Of a stretch of 51,575 bases of DNA, positions 24,873-33,921 are shown in pieces (within the stretch, counting starts at the first letter, position 1; every line of letters begins with the position of its first letter). The translations under genes were made by a program, and so were the position numbers. The notes under the pieces were generated by a model. The model saw only the letters and a list, made by a program, of their open reading frames with translations, was not told the origin of the DNA and did not search any database. This DNA comes from Alphaproteobacteria bacterium (GTDB lineage: Bacteria; Pseudomonadota; Alphaproteobacteria; ATCC43930; CGMCC-115725). Location: NCBI GenBank assembly GCA_030041385.1, contig JASHNY010000107.1, forward strand, positions 1 through 51,575, written 5' to 3'.

Positions 24873-25609
24873 TGAACGGCGAGCCGGATCGCGCTGGCGA
24901 GGCGGCGGCCGATGCAGTCGTAGACCCGCGCGGCCAGCCTCGTCCGCTCGCTGGCGGCGACCTCGTCAAAATTGAACATGTTCTGCTCGCTCCAGTAGCG
25001 CATCATCTCGAAACGCGGAAAAACGTACACCCCGTCGAGCTCGCCGACCTGGTGCAAGGTGCTGAGATACAGGTCGAAATCGATCATCGCCGTGGTCGTG
25101 CGCGAGAATTGCATATCGACGAGGATGGTGTCGATACCACGTTCGTTGAGGGCGCCGAGGCCGCGCTGCACCGCGTCGGCGAATTCGTCGATCGGGGTGC
25201 TGCGCACGGCGTCGACGATGCCGGTCTCCCAGATGACCAGAACCGGATGCTCGGCGAACACATCGCGCGGAAAGCGTTCGCGCATCTGCTCGGCCGACTG
25301 GCGCGGCACACCTTTGTTGACGACGACGATGGCGCTCTCGGGGTAGCGTCGGGCAAGCGCCTCGCGCAGCCGGCTGGGATAGGCCAGATCGGGCGAACCC
25401 GCCGCCGCGCCGGCGGTCGAACCGCCGCCGATGGCGACGACCGTCACCGGCTTGTGCGCGCGCAGCCGCGCCGCCAGATGCGGCAATCGCATATCGATGC
25501 GCTGCAACTCCGCAGGAACCTGGCAGGGGGGCGACTCCGCCCGCACCGCCGCGAGCGGCGCGGCGAGCATCGCGACAAGGCAGCACGCGGCCAGAAGCGG
25601 CGGTGTCAT
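24869..25609 (-). CDS. SGNH-hydrolase-like protein lacking catalytic Asn and Asp/His
   Basis: A 246-residue exported protein with the same architecture as the downstream SGNH hydrolase: signal peptide (about 1-24, ending VRA), then VVAIGGGSTAG where the block I Ser is kept, VNKGVPRQSAEQM for block II, and DMQFSR and PRFEMMRYW shared with the paralogue. Block III reads ETGIVDAV with no Asn, and the expected DGLH of block V reads around FDEVAASERTRLAARVYDCIG with no His. It is therefore probably a catalytically inactive paralogue, perhaps a binding or scaffolding partner. ATG 25609 overlaps the opgC stop (ATGA). Function unknown. Confidence 0.7.
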   Translation of the reverse strand: MTPPLLAACCLVAMLAAPLAAVRAESPPCQVPAELQRIDMRLPHLAARLRAHKPVTVVAIGGGSTAGAAAGSPDLAYPSRLREALARRYPESAIVVVNKGVPRQSAEQMRERFPRDVFAEHPVLVIWETGIVDAVRSTPIDEFADAVQRGLGALNERGIDTILVDMQFSRTTTAMIDFDLYLSTLHQVGELDGVYVFPRFEMMRYWSEQNMFNFDEVAASERTRLAARVYDCIGRRLASAIRLAVQ

Positions 25610-26811
25610 TCGGCCGCCTCGTCACGCCGGATCACCCCCTCGCTGCGCTGCGTGCGCGGTGTGGCCGCCGCCGCCATCACCGGTTCCCGGTCCATCCGCT
25701 TGTACCAATCGATCATCTTGGCGGTTAGCAGCATCGCGCCGATCCCGATTGCGTTGACCGCCACCTGCATCAGCAGCTCGTTGTCGTACTCGGCAAGGAT
25801 GAAATGGCCGAGCGCCGACAGCACTACGCCGAGGCAGAACACTTCGAGCGACTGGCGGCCGCACAGCACGAAGGGCCGGGCCGCCCGCGAGGCCAGAAAC
25901 TTCGCATCGCGGCGGACCCAGGCGGCCGCGAGGACGACGGTGGCGAGAAACGGGACCAGGCGGATCGGCGACAGGTCGCTTTTGTCGACCGGCCACAGCT
26001 GCTTGAAGAACAGCCGCGGCACCTCGCTCCATACCCCGCCGATGGTCCAGGTCAGCCGCACCACGACGGCGGCGCAGACCACCATCAGCGCCCACGGCAG
26101 CAGCGCGCGCGTCAGCCGCGGCAGGTCTCGCGTCAGCCGCGGCAGGTCCTGTCCTCGTGCGGCAATCTGGCCGAGAACAGCGCCGGAGACGAACACGAAC
26201 TGCCACGCCAGCGGGTTGAAATACCAGGTGCGCCCTTCGGGGTAGGCGGGCACGGAGAGACCGAACACCTGCACCGCGAGATACAGTAGCAAGGACGGCA
26301 CCAGCACCAGCATCGGCCGCCGGCTGATCATCAGCAGTATCGCGGGGAATATCAGCATCATCAGAATGTACAGCGGCAGGATGTCGAGGAAGGTCGGTTG
26401 AAACTCCAGCAGCAGCGCCTTGACCACCGCGACATGCGGCTGCACCAGAAAATCCGCAACCCGCGTCTCTTCATTATACATCGGATTGTGAAATGCCTTT
26501 ACGGTATACGACACTTCGCCAATAAAAATCACGAACAGGAACACGTGGGCGACGTAGAGTTGCCAGGCGCGCCGCCAGATCTGCGCCGTCGCGTAGAGAG
26601 CGCCCTTGGCGATCAGGCGCTGGCCGTAAACCAGTGCCGCGGTGAACCCGGAGATGAAAATGAACACCTCGGCAGCATCGTAAAACGCGACGGCCTGCAA
26701 GGTGAAATAGCTTAAAACGTTGCCGGGAATATGATCCGCGAAAATAAAGATCAGAGCCACGCCGCGAAAGAAGTCGAGCCGCAGATCGCGCGATTTCGTC
26801 GGTGCTGCCAC
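25606..26811 (-). CDS. OpgC-type membrane acyltransferase
   Basis: A 401-residue polytopic membrane protein of the OpgC family. E. coli OpgC succinylates osmoregulated periplasmic glucans using cytosolic acyl donors. The N-terminus has the signature RDLRLDFFRGVALIFIFADH (about residues 8-27), the conserved Arg-Asp-Arg-Gly of these transferases, and PEGRTWYFNPLAWQFVFVSG mid-protein; about ten hydrophobic helices are visible. It leads an operon with two SGNH proteins by ATGA overlaps. The acceptor polysaccharide and acyl group cannot be told; opgG/opgH are not in the window. A 21-bp tandem duplication gives DLPRLTRDLPRLTR. Start GTG 26811 is the most likely but its ribosome-binding site is weak. 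Confidence 0.85.
   Translation of the reverse strand: MAAPTKSRDLRLDFFRGVALIFIFADHIPGNVLSYFTLQAVAFYDAAEVFIFISGFTAALVYGQRLIAKGALYATAQIWRRAWQLYVAHVFLFVIFIGEVSYTVKAFHNPMYNEETRVADFLVQPHVAVVKALLLEFQPTFLDILPLYILMMLIFPAILLMISRRPMLVLVPSLLLYLAVQVFGLSVPAYPEGRTWYFNPLAWQFVFVSGAVLGQIAARGQDLPRLTRDLPRLTRALLPWALMVVCAAVVVRLTWTIGGVWSEVPRLFFKQLWPVDKSDLSPIRLVPFLATVVLAAAWVRRDAKFLASRAARPFVLCGRQSLEVFCLGVVLSALGHFILAEYDNELLMQVAVNAIGIGAMLLTAKMIDWYKRMDREPVMAAAATPRTQRSEGVIRRDEAAE
26108..26149. repeat. 21-bp tandem repeat within opgC-like gene
   Basis: CGCGTCAGCCGCGGCAGGTC plus one base (T, then C) occurs at 26108-26128 and 26129-26149. On the coding strand it duplicates a 7-residue unit (DLPRLTR) in a positively charged cytoplasmic loop of the acyltransferase. 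The copies differ only at the last base, so the duplication is recent. Confidence 0.85.
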
Positions 26812-27092
26812 GCCGGGCTATCCCCGGGCCGCTGTCGGGCCCGCAACGGCGCCGATGATGGCGCCGCCGCGCGTTCGGATGGCCCCGGTGCGGGTGGCCA
26901 GGAGGCGAAAAATTTCATCGCTGATCGGTTGCATTGGCAGTTGCATGGCCCCGACCTTTGTGACAGACTGTAAACCAATGTAACAATTTATGGCAGGCAA
27001 GAACTTTTGCCTCAGCCGAGCCGGATCGGGCGCCGTGCCGCGGTTGCGCGTGCGCCAGTCCTGGCTCGGATTTATTTTATGCAGGTGGCCGG
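26812..27092. other. 281-bp gap between opgC-like gene and CoA-transferase
   Basis: No gene is supported. It must hold the opgC-operon promoter and the 3' end of the CoA-transferase operon, both on the minus strand. I see GGCGCC repeated at 26853 and 26870 around GATGAT, but no intrinsic terminator with a T-tract and no convincing promoter boxes. Confidence 0.4.
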
Positions 27093-27740
27093 CTAGGCAA
27101 TCCCCTGGCGCACCGAGAACGCCGCCTCCGTCTTGCCGCGGATTTCATCGAGCGACACCCCAGGCGCGGTTTCGATCAATTCCATGCCGCCGCCTTTCTT
27201 GTCGATGGCGAAGACGCCGAGATCGGTGATCACCAGGTCGACGACGCCGGCGCCGGTCAGCGGCAGGGTGCAGCGGCGCAGCAATTTCGGCTCGTTCTTG
27301 GCCGTGTGCTCCATCAACACCACGACGCGCTTGACCCCGGCCACCAAATCCATCGCCCCGCCCATGCCCTTGACCACGCGGCCGGGGATCATCCAGTTGG
27401 CGAGGTCGCCGTTTTCGGCAACCTGCATCGCGCCGAGGATCGACAGGTCGATATGGCCGCCGCGGATCATCGCAAAGGATTGCGCGCTGTCGAAATAGCT
27501 CGTCGTCGGCAATTCGGTGATCGTCTGCTTGCCGGCGTTGATCAAATCGGGGTCTTCCTCGCCCTCGAACGGAAACGGCCCCATGCCCAGCATGCCGTTC
27601 TCGCTCTGGAGCTGCACGGTGATGCCGGGCGGGATGAAGTTGGACACCAGCGTCGGGATGCCGATGCCGAGATTGACGTAGAACCCGTCCTTCAGCTCGG
27701 CGGCGGCGCGGCGCGCCATGTCATCGCGTGACCAGGCCAT
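27093..27740 (-). CDS. 3-oxoacid CoA-transferase subunit B
   Basis: A 215-residue beta subunit of a family I CoA-transferase (SCOT/AtoA/ScoB type) that moves CoA between succinyl-CoA and a 3-oxoacid such as acetoacetate. The catalytic Glu is in [13 protein letters not shown] (about residues 44-56), and [28 protein letters not shown] and [11 protein letters not shown] are family signatures. ATG 27740 follows the alpha subunit by 15 bp on the same strand. The acid substrate is not fixed by sequence; 3-oxoadipate is an alternative. Confidence 0.92.
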   Translation of the reverse strand: MAWSRDDMARRAAAELKDGFYVNLGIGIPTLVSNFIPPGITVQLQSENGMLGMGPFPFEGEEDPDLINAGKQTITELPTTSYFDSAQSFAMIRGGHIDLSILGAMQVAENGDLANWMIPGRVVKGMGGAMDLVAGVKRVVVLMEHTAKNEPKLLRRCTLPLTGAGVVDLVITDLGVFAIDKKGGGMELIETAPGVSLDEIRGKTEAAFSVRQGIA

Positions 27741-27755
27741 CGATGGCTCCTCTGC

Positions 27756-28460
27756 TCAGGCGGCGCGCGGCCGCACGGTGCGCTGCTCGATGCGCTTTTC
27801 ATACGGTCCGGCGGCGACGATGCGATGGACGAAAACGCCGGAGGTGTGAATCTGGTCCGGGTCGATTTCGCCCGGCTCGACCAGATGCTCGACCTCGGCC
27901 ACGGTGACCTTGCCCGCCGTCGCCATGATCGGGTTGAAGTTGCGCGCGGTTTTGCGAAACACCAGGTTGCCCTCGCGATCGGCCTTCCAGGCGTGGACGA
28001 TCGCCAGGTCGGCCACCAGCCCGCGCTCCATCACGTAAGTCGCGCCGTCGAACTCGCGCGTCTCCTTGCCCTCGGCAACCAGCGTGCCGACGCCGGTCTT
28101 GGTAAAAAACGCCGGGATGCCGGCGCCGCCGGCGCGGATGCGCTCGGCCAACGTGCCCTGGGGGGTGAATTCGAGCTCGAGCGCGCCCTTCAGATAGAGT
28201 TCGGCGAACAGCCGGTTCTCGCCGACATAGGACGAGATCATGCGCTTGACCTGCCCGCCCTGGAGCAGGAGCCCAAGCCCGGCGCCGTCGATCCCGGCAT
28301 TGTTGGACACGATGGTCAGGTCCTTCACCCCGGCGGCACGGATAGCGGCGATCAGCTTCTCCGGGATGCCGCACAGCCCGAACCCGCCCGACATCACCAT
28401 CATGCCGTCGCGCAGCAGCCCGGCCAGCGCCGCCTCCGCATCCGGGTAGACCTTGTTCAT
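27756..28460 (-). CDS. 3-oxoacid CoA-transferase subunit A
   Basis: The 234-residue alpha subunit that pairs with the gene downstream. The CoA-binding stretch MVMSGGFGLCGIPEKLI (about residues 20-36) and KDLTIVSNNAGIDGAGLGLL are typical, as is GGAGIPAFFTKTGVGTLVAEGK. The frame is open upstream to 28676, but ATG 28460 with GGGAGGG seven bases before it is the clear start. The two subunits form an operon for short-chain 3-oxoacid activation; the downstream thiolase needed for acetoacetate use is not in the window. An intrinsic terminator of a candidate small RNA lies 160 bp upstream. Confidence 0.92.
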   Translation of the reverse strand: MNKVYPDAEAALAGLLRDGMMVMSGGFGLCGIPEKLIAAIRAAGVKDLTIVSNNAGIDGAGLGLLLQGGQVKRMISSYVGENRLFAELYLKGALELEFTPQGTLAERIRAGGAGIPAFFTKTGVGTLVAEGKETREFDGATYVMERGLVADLAIVHAWKADREGNLVFRKTARNFNPIMATAGKVTVAEVEHLVEPGEIDPDQIHTSGVFVHRIVAAGPYEKRIEQRTVRPRAA

Positions 28461-28616
28461 CGCACCCTCCCGAGGACCGGAGGGGTGATAGTTCCCGCAC
28501 CGCCCGCTGTCAATTTCGGCCGCTTGGCCGCGGCTCCGTGTGCCACCGCCTGCTCGCGAGAAGCGACGGCTGCGCCGGCGCATCTCCCTCGGGTGGACGA
28601 GGCGCGCCCGGCATGG

Positions 28617-28710
28617 CCAAAAAAAGGGCCGCCCGAAGACGGCCCAAGGCTGAGGGGAGGATGCCCACAAGGGCAAACGCGCACCGGCAGGGGCGCGTGA
28701 GCCTCAGCCT
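28617..28710 (-). ncRNA. Candidate structured small RNA with intrinsic terminator
   Basis: Read on the minus strand, GGCTGAGG (28709-28702) pairs with CCTCAGCC (28655-28648) to close an outer 8-bp stem. Inside are two hairpins: ACGCGC/GCGCGT (arms at 28693-28698 and 28677-28682) and GCCC/GGGC (28671-28674 and 28663-28666). Directly after the outer stem comes a strong intrinsic terminator (28619-28645). The fold of closed multi-hairpin domain plus terminator is what trans-acting RNAs look like. I cannot match it to a known family from memory, and promoter boxes upstream are not clear. No ORF covers it. Confidence 0.5.
28619..28645 (-). terminator. Rho-independent terminator, minus strand
   Basis: On the minus strand GGGCCG (28645-28640), an 8-nt loop TCTTCGGG, and CGGCCC (28631-28626) are followed by seven T residues (28625-28619). 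It is oriented to stop minus-strand transcripts before they reach the CoA-transferase genes. Confidence 0.85.
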
Positions 28711-28783
28711 ATGCACAAAAACTGAGCAATCCGTTAACGGTGCTGCCGCCTGCCGCGGCAAGGGGCGTGGCGAAAGAAACTTC

Positions 28784-28812
28784 TTGCATCCCTGCGGCCT
28801 GCGCCCGACATT
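28784..28812 (+). promoter_or_regulatory. Candidate sigma-70 promoter of the thi operon
   Basis: TTGCAT (28784-28789) and GACATT (28807-28812) are 17 bp apart, and transcription would begin near 28819, immediately before the 5' strand of riboswitch stem P1. The -10 match is modest (3 of 6); the placement is what makes it credible. Confidence 0.4.
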
Positions 28813-28820
28813 TGTTGGCA

Positions 28821-28917
28821 GGCTGGGGTGCTGCCCGGCAGCGCGGGAAACTGCGCGGTCGTGGCGGCTGAGATCAGACCCACTGAACCTGGCCGGGCAT
28901 GCCCGGCGAAGGGAGTC
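28821..28917 (+). promoter_or_regulatory. TPP (thiamine pyrophosphate) riboswitch
   Basis: The THI-element core is plain: GGGGTGC at 28825-28831, GGCTGAGA at 28866-28873, ACTGAACCTG at 28882-28891 and GCGAAGGGAG ending at 28915. Stem P1 can form between GGCT (28821-28824) and AGTC (28914-28917). The GGGAG (28911-28915) that serves as the ribosome-binding site of thiO is partly in P1, so ligand binding would hide it and repress translation. It controls thiO-thiS-thiG just downstream. Confidence 0.95.
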
Positions 28918-28921
28918 CGTC

Positions 28922-30096
28922 ATTACCACCCCAAACGACGCTTCGCAGCACCTCCCGAGCACGATCGTCATCGGTGCCGGGGTCATCGGCCTTGCCCTCG
29001 CCTGGCGGCTGGCCCAGGCCGGCTGCCGGGTCAGCGTCTACGACCGCGGCGAGGCCGGGCACGGGGCAAGCTGGGCCGCGGCCGGGATGCTAGCGGCCGC
29101 CGCCGAGACCGAGCCCGGCGAGGAGGCGTTGCTGTCGCTGACCCGCGAGAGCCAGCGCCTGTGGCCCGAATTCGCGCGCGAACTCGAAGCCGCCACCGGC
29201 CTGCCGGTCGGCTATCGCGACGAAGGCACGCTGGTCGTCGCGCTGAACCGCGACGATGCCGAAACCCTGCGCCATTCCTACGAGTTCCAGCGACGCCTTG
29301 GCCTCGACCTGCAATGGCTGTCGGCGTTCGAGGCGCGTCGCCGCGAGCCGCACCTGAAGCCGGGGGTCGCCGCCGCGGTGTTCAGCCCCGCCGACCACCA
29401 GGTCGACAATCGCTGCCTCGCCCATGCCCTGGTTGCCGCCTGCCGCGGTGCCGGCGTCGCCCTCTACGAGCATTGCGCGGTGCGCGAGGTGCTGTTTGCC
29501 GGCGGCCGCGCCGCGGGAGTCGCCACCGAGCGCGGCGACGCCCGCGCCGACATCGTCGTGTTGGCGGCCGGCGCCTGGTCGCGCGAGATCGCCGGCATCC
29601 CGCCGGCGCATCTGCCGCCGGTCCGCCCGATCAAGGGGCAGATGCTGGCATTGCAGATGGACCCGCGCGCGCCGCTGCTGCGGCATGTCGTGTGGGCCCC
29701 GCGCAGCTACATGGTGCCGCGCAGCGACGGAAGGCTGATCGTCGGCGGCACGGTCGAGGAGCGCGGCTTCGACACTGCCTTGACCGCGGGCGGCATGTTG
29801 GCGCTGCTCGAAGGCGCCTGGCGGGCCGTGCCGGCAATCGAGGAGTTGCCAATCGCCGAGACCTGGGTCGGATTCCGCCCCGGCTCGCGCGACGATGCGC
29901 CGATGCTGGGGCCGAGCGGGATCGACGGGCTCGCCGTCGCCACCGGGCATCACCGCAACGGCATCCTGCTGACTCCGGTCACCGCGGCGCTGATGAGCGC
30001 CTATGTATTAAGCGATCGCCTTTCCCAGCTGGCACGCCCGTTCGATCCTCGGCGTTTCGCGGCGCCCGGCGTTTCCGGGCAGGCGGAGGCGGCGCA

Positions 30097-30100
<4 letters not shown>
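28922..30100 (+). CDS. thiO: Glycine oxidase ThiO (apparent ATT start)
   Basis: ThiO oxidises glycine to the imine used in thiazole synthesis with ThiG and ThiS. The 392-residue FAD protein begins with the dinucleotide motif IVIGAGVIGLALAWRL, has the ASWAAAGMLAAAAETEP active-site region, GQMLALQ, and the C-terminal ATGHHRNGILLTPVTA. No ATG, GTG or TTG exists in frame between the riboswitch and the FAD motif. The only initiator that fits the GGGAG at 28911-28915 (spacing 6) is ATT at 28922-28924; the out-of-frame ATG at 28899 cannot serve. A single-base sequencing error (GTC to GTG just before) is the alternative. thiS overlaps its stop. Confidence 0.88.
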
Positions 30101-31096
<996 letters not shown>

Positions 31097-31294
31097 CGCG
31101 CCGCCCTGCGCCCGACACAATTCCGGCGCAAGTCGGATGGATCGCGGCGCGGTCGTGCAATGTCAGCGCCCTGTCACCGCCACGCGATCGGCGTCGGCAA
31201 GCTTGGGACCGATTGGGCTTGATCACACGATGCGCTGAAGACGCCGGGGCTGCCGGCGCGGGCGGACGGCGATGATCGGCTTGCGGCGGCGGCG

Positions 31295-33880
31295 ATGACC
31301 CGGCTGGCCCAAATCCTCGCGCGTATCGTGTTCGTGGCGATGATCGTCGCCGCGGTCGGCGTCGGCGGCGCGGCCGGGTGGCTGGTGGTGCGCTATGGGC
31401 GCAACCTGCCCAACCATGAGGAATTGCTGAGCTACGTTCCGCCGACCGGCACAAAGGTCTACGCCGCGGACGGCAGCTTCATGGCCGAATTCGCCAGCGA
31501 ACACCGGATCGTCACGCCGATCGCCCAGATCCCGCCGCTGGTGATTCATGCCTTTCTCGCCGCCGAAGATCGCGGGTTCTTCAGCCACGGCGGGGTCAAC
31601 CCGTTCTCGATCATGCGGGCGGCGATCGCCGACATCGTGCGCTTTCGCCGCGGCGAGCGCCCGCTCGGCGCCTCGACGATCACCCAGCAGCTCGTCCGCC
31701 ATTTCATGCTGACCAACGCGGTCTCGGTATCGCGCAAGATCAAGGAGGCACTGCTCTCCTACCGGATCGAGCATTATTTGAGCAAGGACCGCATCCTCGA
31801 AATCTATCTCAACGAGATCTACCTCGGAGACGGCGCCTATGGCGTCGCCGCCGCGGCCGACGCCTATTTTCACAAGCCGCTCGACCAGCTCACTCCGGCC
31901 GAGGCGGCGCTGCTGGCGGCGTTGCCCAAGGCGCCGCACAGCTACAACCCGCTGCGCGATCCCGCCGCCGCCAAGGTGCGGCGCGACTGGGTGTTGACCG
32001 GCATGGCGGAAATGGGCTGGCTGTCCGCCGCCGAGGCCAAGGCCGCGATCGCCGAGCCGATCCGGCTGGCGCCGCCGCCCGGCGCGGCCGGGACCGACGC
32101 GGACGCGTATTTCGTCGAGGCGGTGCGCCGCGAACTGATCGCCCGCTTCGGTCAAAAGCGGGTCTACCAGGGCGGGCTGGTCGTGCATACGAGCTACAAC
32201 CCGGCCGACCAGGCGATGGCCGAGCGGGCATTCCGCGGCGGTCTTGCCGCCTATGACCGGCGCCATGGCTGGCGCGGCCCGGTGGCCCATTATCCCACCG
32301 CGGGTGCCGCCGCGGCCGCGCTTTCCGGCACCGCCGACCCGCCCGGGATCGGCGACTGGCAATTGGCGGCGGTGGTCGCGATCGATCGCGGCGGGGCGGA
32401 AATCCTGACCAAATACGGCGATCGCGGCCGCATCCCGTTCAACCAGTTGCTATGGGCCCGCCATACCGCCGCAGATCAGCGCCTCGGGCCGCCGGTACGC
32501 CGGGTCGCCGACGTGGTGAGGCCGGGCGATATCGTGCTGGTCGAGCGGCTTCCCGCCGCCGTCGGCAGCCGCTCTTTGCACCGAATGGCCGCCGTGCCGG
32601 TCTATGGCCTCAGGCAAATCCCCAATGTCGGCGGCGGCATGGTGGTGATGGACCCGAACAGCGGCCACGTGCTGGCGCTGGTCGGCGGCTGGGACTTCCG
32701 GCAAAGCCAGTTCGACCGGGGGACCCAGGCGATGCGCCAGCCCGGCTCGGCGATCAAGCCGTTCGTCTACCTGACCGCGATGGAAGACAACTTCACCCCG
32801 TCGAGCATCGTCGAGGACACCCCGATCGAGATCGACCAGGGGCCCGGCCTGCCGAAATGGCGGCCGGTCAATTATGAAGACACGTTCGTCGGGCCCACCA
32901 CGTTGCGCCAGGCGCTCGTGCATTCGCGCAATCTGGCGACGGCGCGCCTCGCAACGATGATCGGATTGCCGGCAATCGCCCGCACCGTCGAGCAGTTCGG
33001 CATCATGGACAAGATGCCGCTCTACTACTCGATGGCGCTCGGCGCCGGCGACACCACGGTGCTGCGCCTGACCACCGCTTACGCGATGCTCGACAATGGC
33101 GGCCACTGGCTGCGTTCGTCGCTGATCGACCTGGTGCAGGACCGGAACGGGCGCATCCTCTACCAGTCCGGCGCCAATTACTGCGTTACCTGCTACATCG
33201 CCGCCGGGCCGCGCAGCGCCGCCGATGCCGGCTCGTCCTATCAGGCGAGCCCTCTGCCGCCCGGCACCGTCAGCTACCTGCCGGGCGCGAGCTACGCCCC
33301 GGACGCGATGCTGTACCGGCCGAACAAGGCAGACCCGCTCGCCGACCCCATCGCCGACTACCAGATCATCTCGATGATGGAGGGCGTCGTCCAGCACGGC
33401 ACCGGCACCGCGGTCGCCGCGGTCGGCAAGCCGCTCGCCGGCAAGACCGGCACGTCGAGCAACTGGAACGACGCCTGGTTCGTCGGCTTCTCGCCCAACC
33501 TCGCCGCCGGCGTCTTCGTCGGCTTCGACGAGCCGCGCACGCTCGGCAACGGCGAGGCCGGCGGACAGGTCGCCGCGCCGATCTTCCGCGATTTCATGCA
33601 ACAGGCTTTGAGCAATGTTCCGGCGACCCCGTTCCCGGTGCCGCCCGACGCCGTTATCGTGCGCGTCGACCGGATTTCCGGCCAGCCCGCCACGGCCGAC
33701 GATCCGAACACCGTGCTCGAAGCCTTCCGCCCCGGTACCGAGCCGGGCAGCGACACCGATGCCGCCGCACCGCCCTCCGACGATGAGATGGCGACGACCA
33801 CGGACGCGACGTCAGGGGACGACGCGGTGCCCATACCGGTCCAGGCCGAGCCGGCCGCCGGCACCGGCGGGCTGTACTGA
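31295..33880 (+). CDS. mrcA: Class A penicillin-binding protein (bifunctional transglycosylase/transpeptidase, PBP1A-like)
   Basis: An 861-residue bifunctional murein synthase. An N-terminal signal-anchor helix (about 8-33) is followed by the glycosyltransferase domain with EDRGFFSHGG (catalytic Glu91), GASTITQQL and RKIKEALLSYRIEHYLSK. The transpeptidase has SAIK (Ser485, Lys488), SRN and KTGTS (Lys717), all intact. An OB/linker region lies between. The C-terminal ~80 residues are acidic, Thr/Ala/Pro-rich and likely disordered. ATG 31295 is the only good start, since ATG 31272 runs into a stop. It forms part of no evident operon. Confidence 0.95.
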   Translation: MTRLAQILARIVFVAMIVAAVGVGGAAGWLVVRYGRNLPNHEELLSYVPPTGTKVYAADGSFMAEFASEHRIVTPIAQIPPLVIHAFLAAEDRGFFSHGGVNPFSIMRAAIADIVRFRRGERPLGASTITQQLVRHFMLTNAVSVSRKIKEALLSYRIEHYLSKDRILEIYLNEIYLGDGAYGVAAAADAYFHKPLDQLTPAEAALLAALPKAPHSYNPLRDPAAAKVRRDWVLTGMAEMGWLSAAEAKAAIAEPIRLAPPPGAAGTDADAYFVEAVRRELIARFGQKRVYQGGLVVHTSYNPADQAMAERAFRGGLAAYDRRHGWRGPVAHYPTAGAAAAALSGTADPPGIGDWQLAAVVAIDRGGAEILTKYGDRGRIPFNQLLWARHTAADQRLGPPVRRVADVVRPGDIVLVERLPAAVGSRSLHRMAAVPVYGLRQIPNVGGGMVVMDPNSGHVLALVGGWDFRQSQFDRGTQAMRQPGSAIKPFVYLTAMEDNFTPSSIVEDTPIEIDQGPGLPKWRPVNYEDTFVGPTTLRQALVHSRNLATARLATMIGLPAIARTVEQFGIMDKMPLYYSMALGAGDTTVLRLTTAYAMLDNGGHWLRSSLIDLVQDRNGRILYQSGANYCVTCYIAAGPRSAADAGSSYQASPLPPGTVSYLPGASYAPDAMLYRPNKADPLADPIADYQIISMMEGVVQHGTGTAVAAVGKPLAGKTGTSSNWNDAWFVGFSPNLAAGVFVGFDEPRTLGNGEAGGQVAAPIFRDFMQQALSNVPATPFPVPPDAVIVRVDRISGQPATADDPNTVLEAFRPGTEPGSDTDAAAPPSDDEMATTTDATSGDDAVPIPVQAEPAAGTGGLY

Positions 33881-33886
33881 GGCAGC

Positions 33887-33921
33887 GACCCTCACCCTTC
33901 CCATCCCTGACGGTGAGGGTC
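33887..33921. terminator. Convergent hairpin between PBP and LLM oxidoreductase genes
   Basis: GACCCTCACC (33887-33896) pairs perfectly with GGTGAGGGTC (33912-33921), with a 15-nt loop. It spans almost the whole 39-bp gap and overlaps the stop of the minus-strand gene. There is no T-tract, so it is a hairpin with terminator-like position rather than a canonical terminator. Confidence 0.55.
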
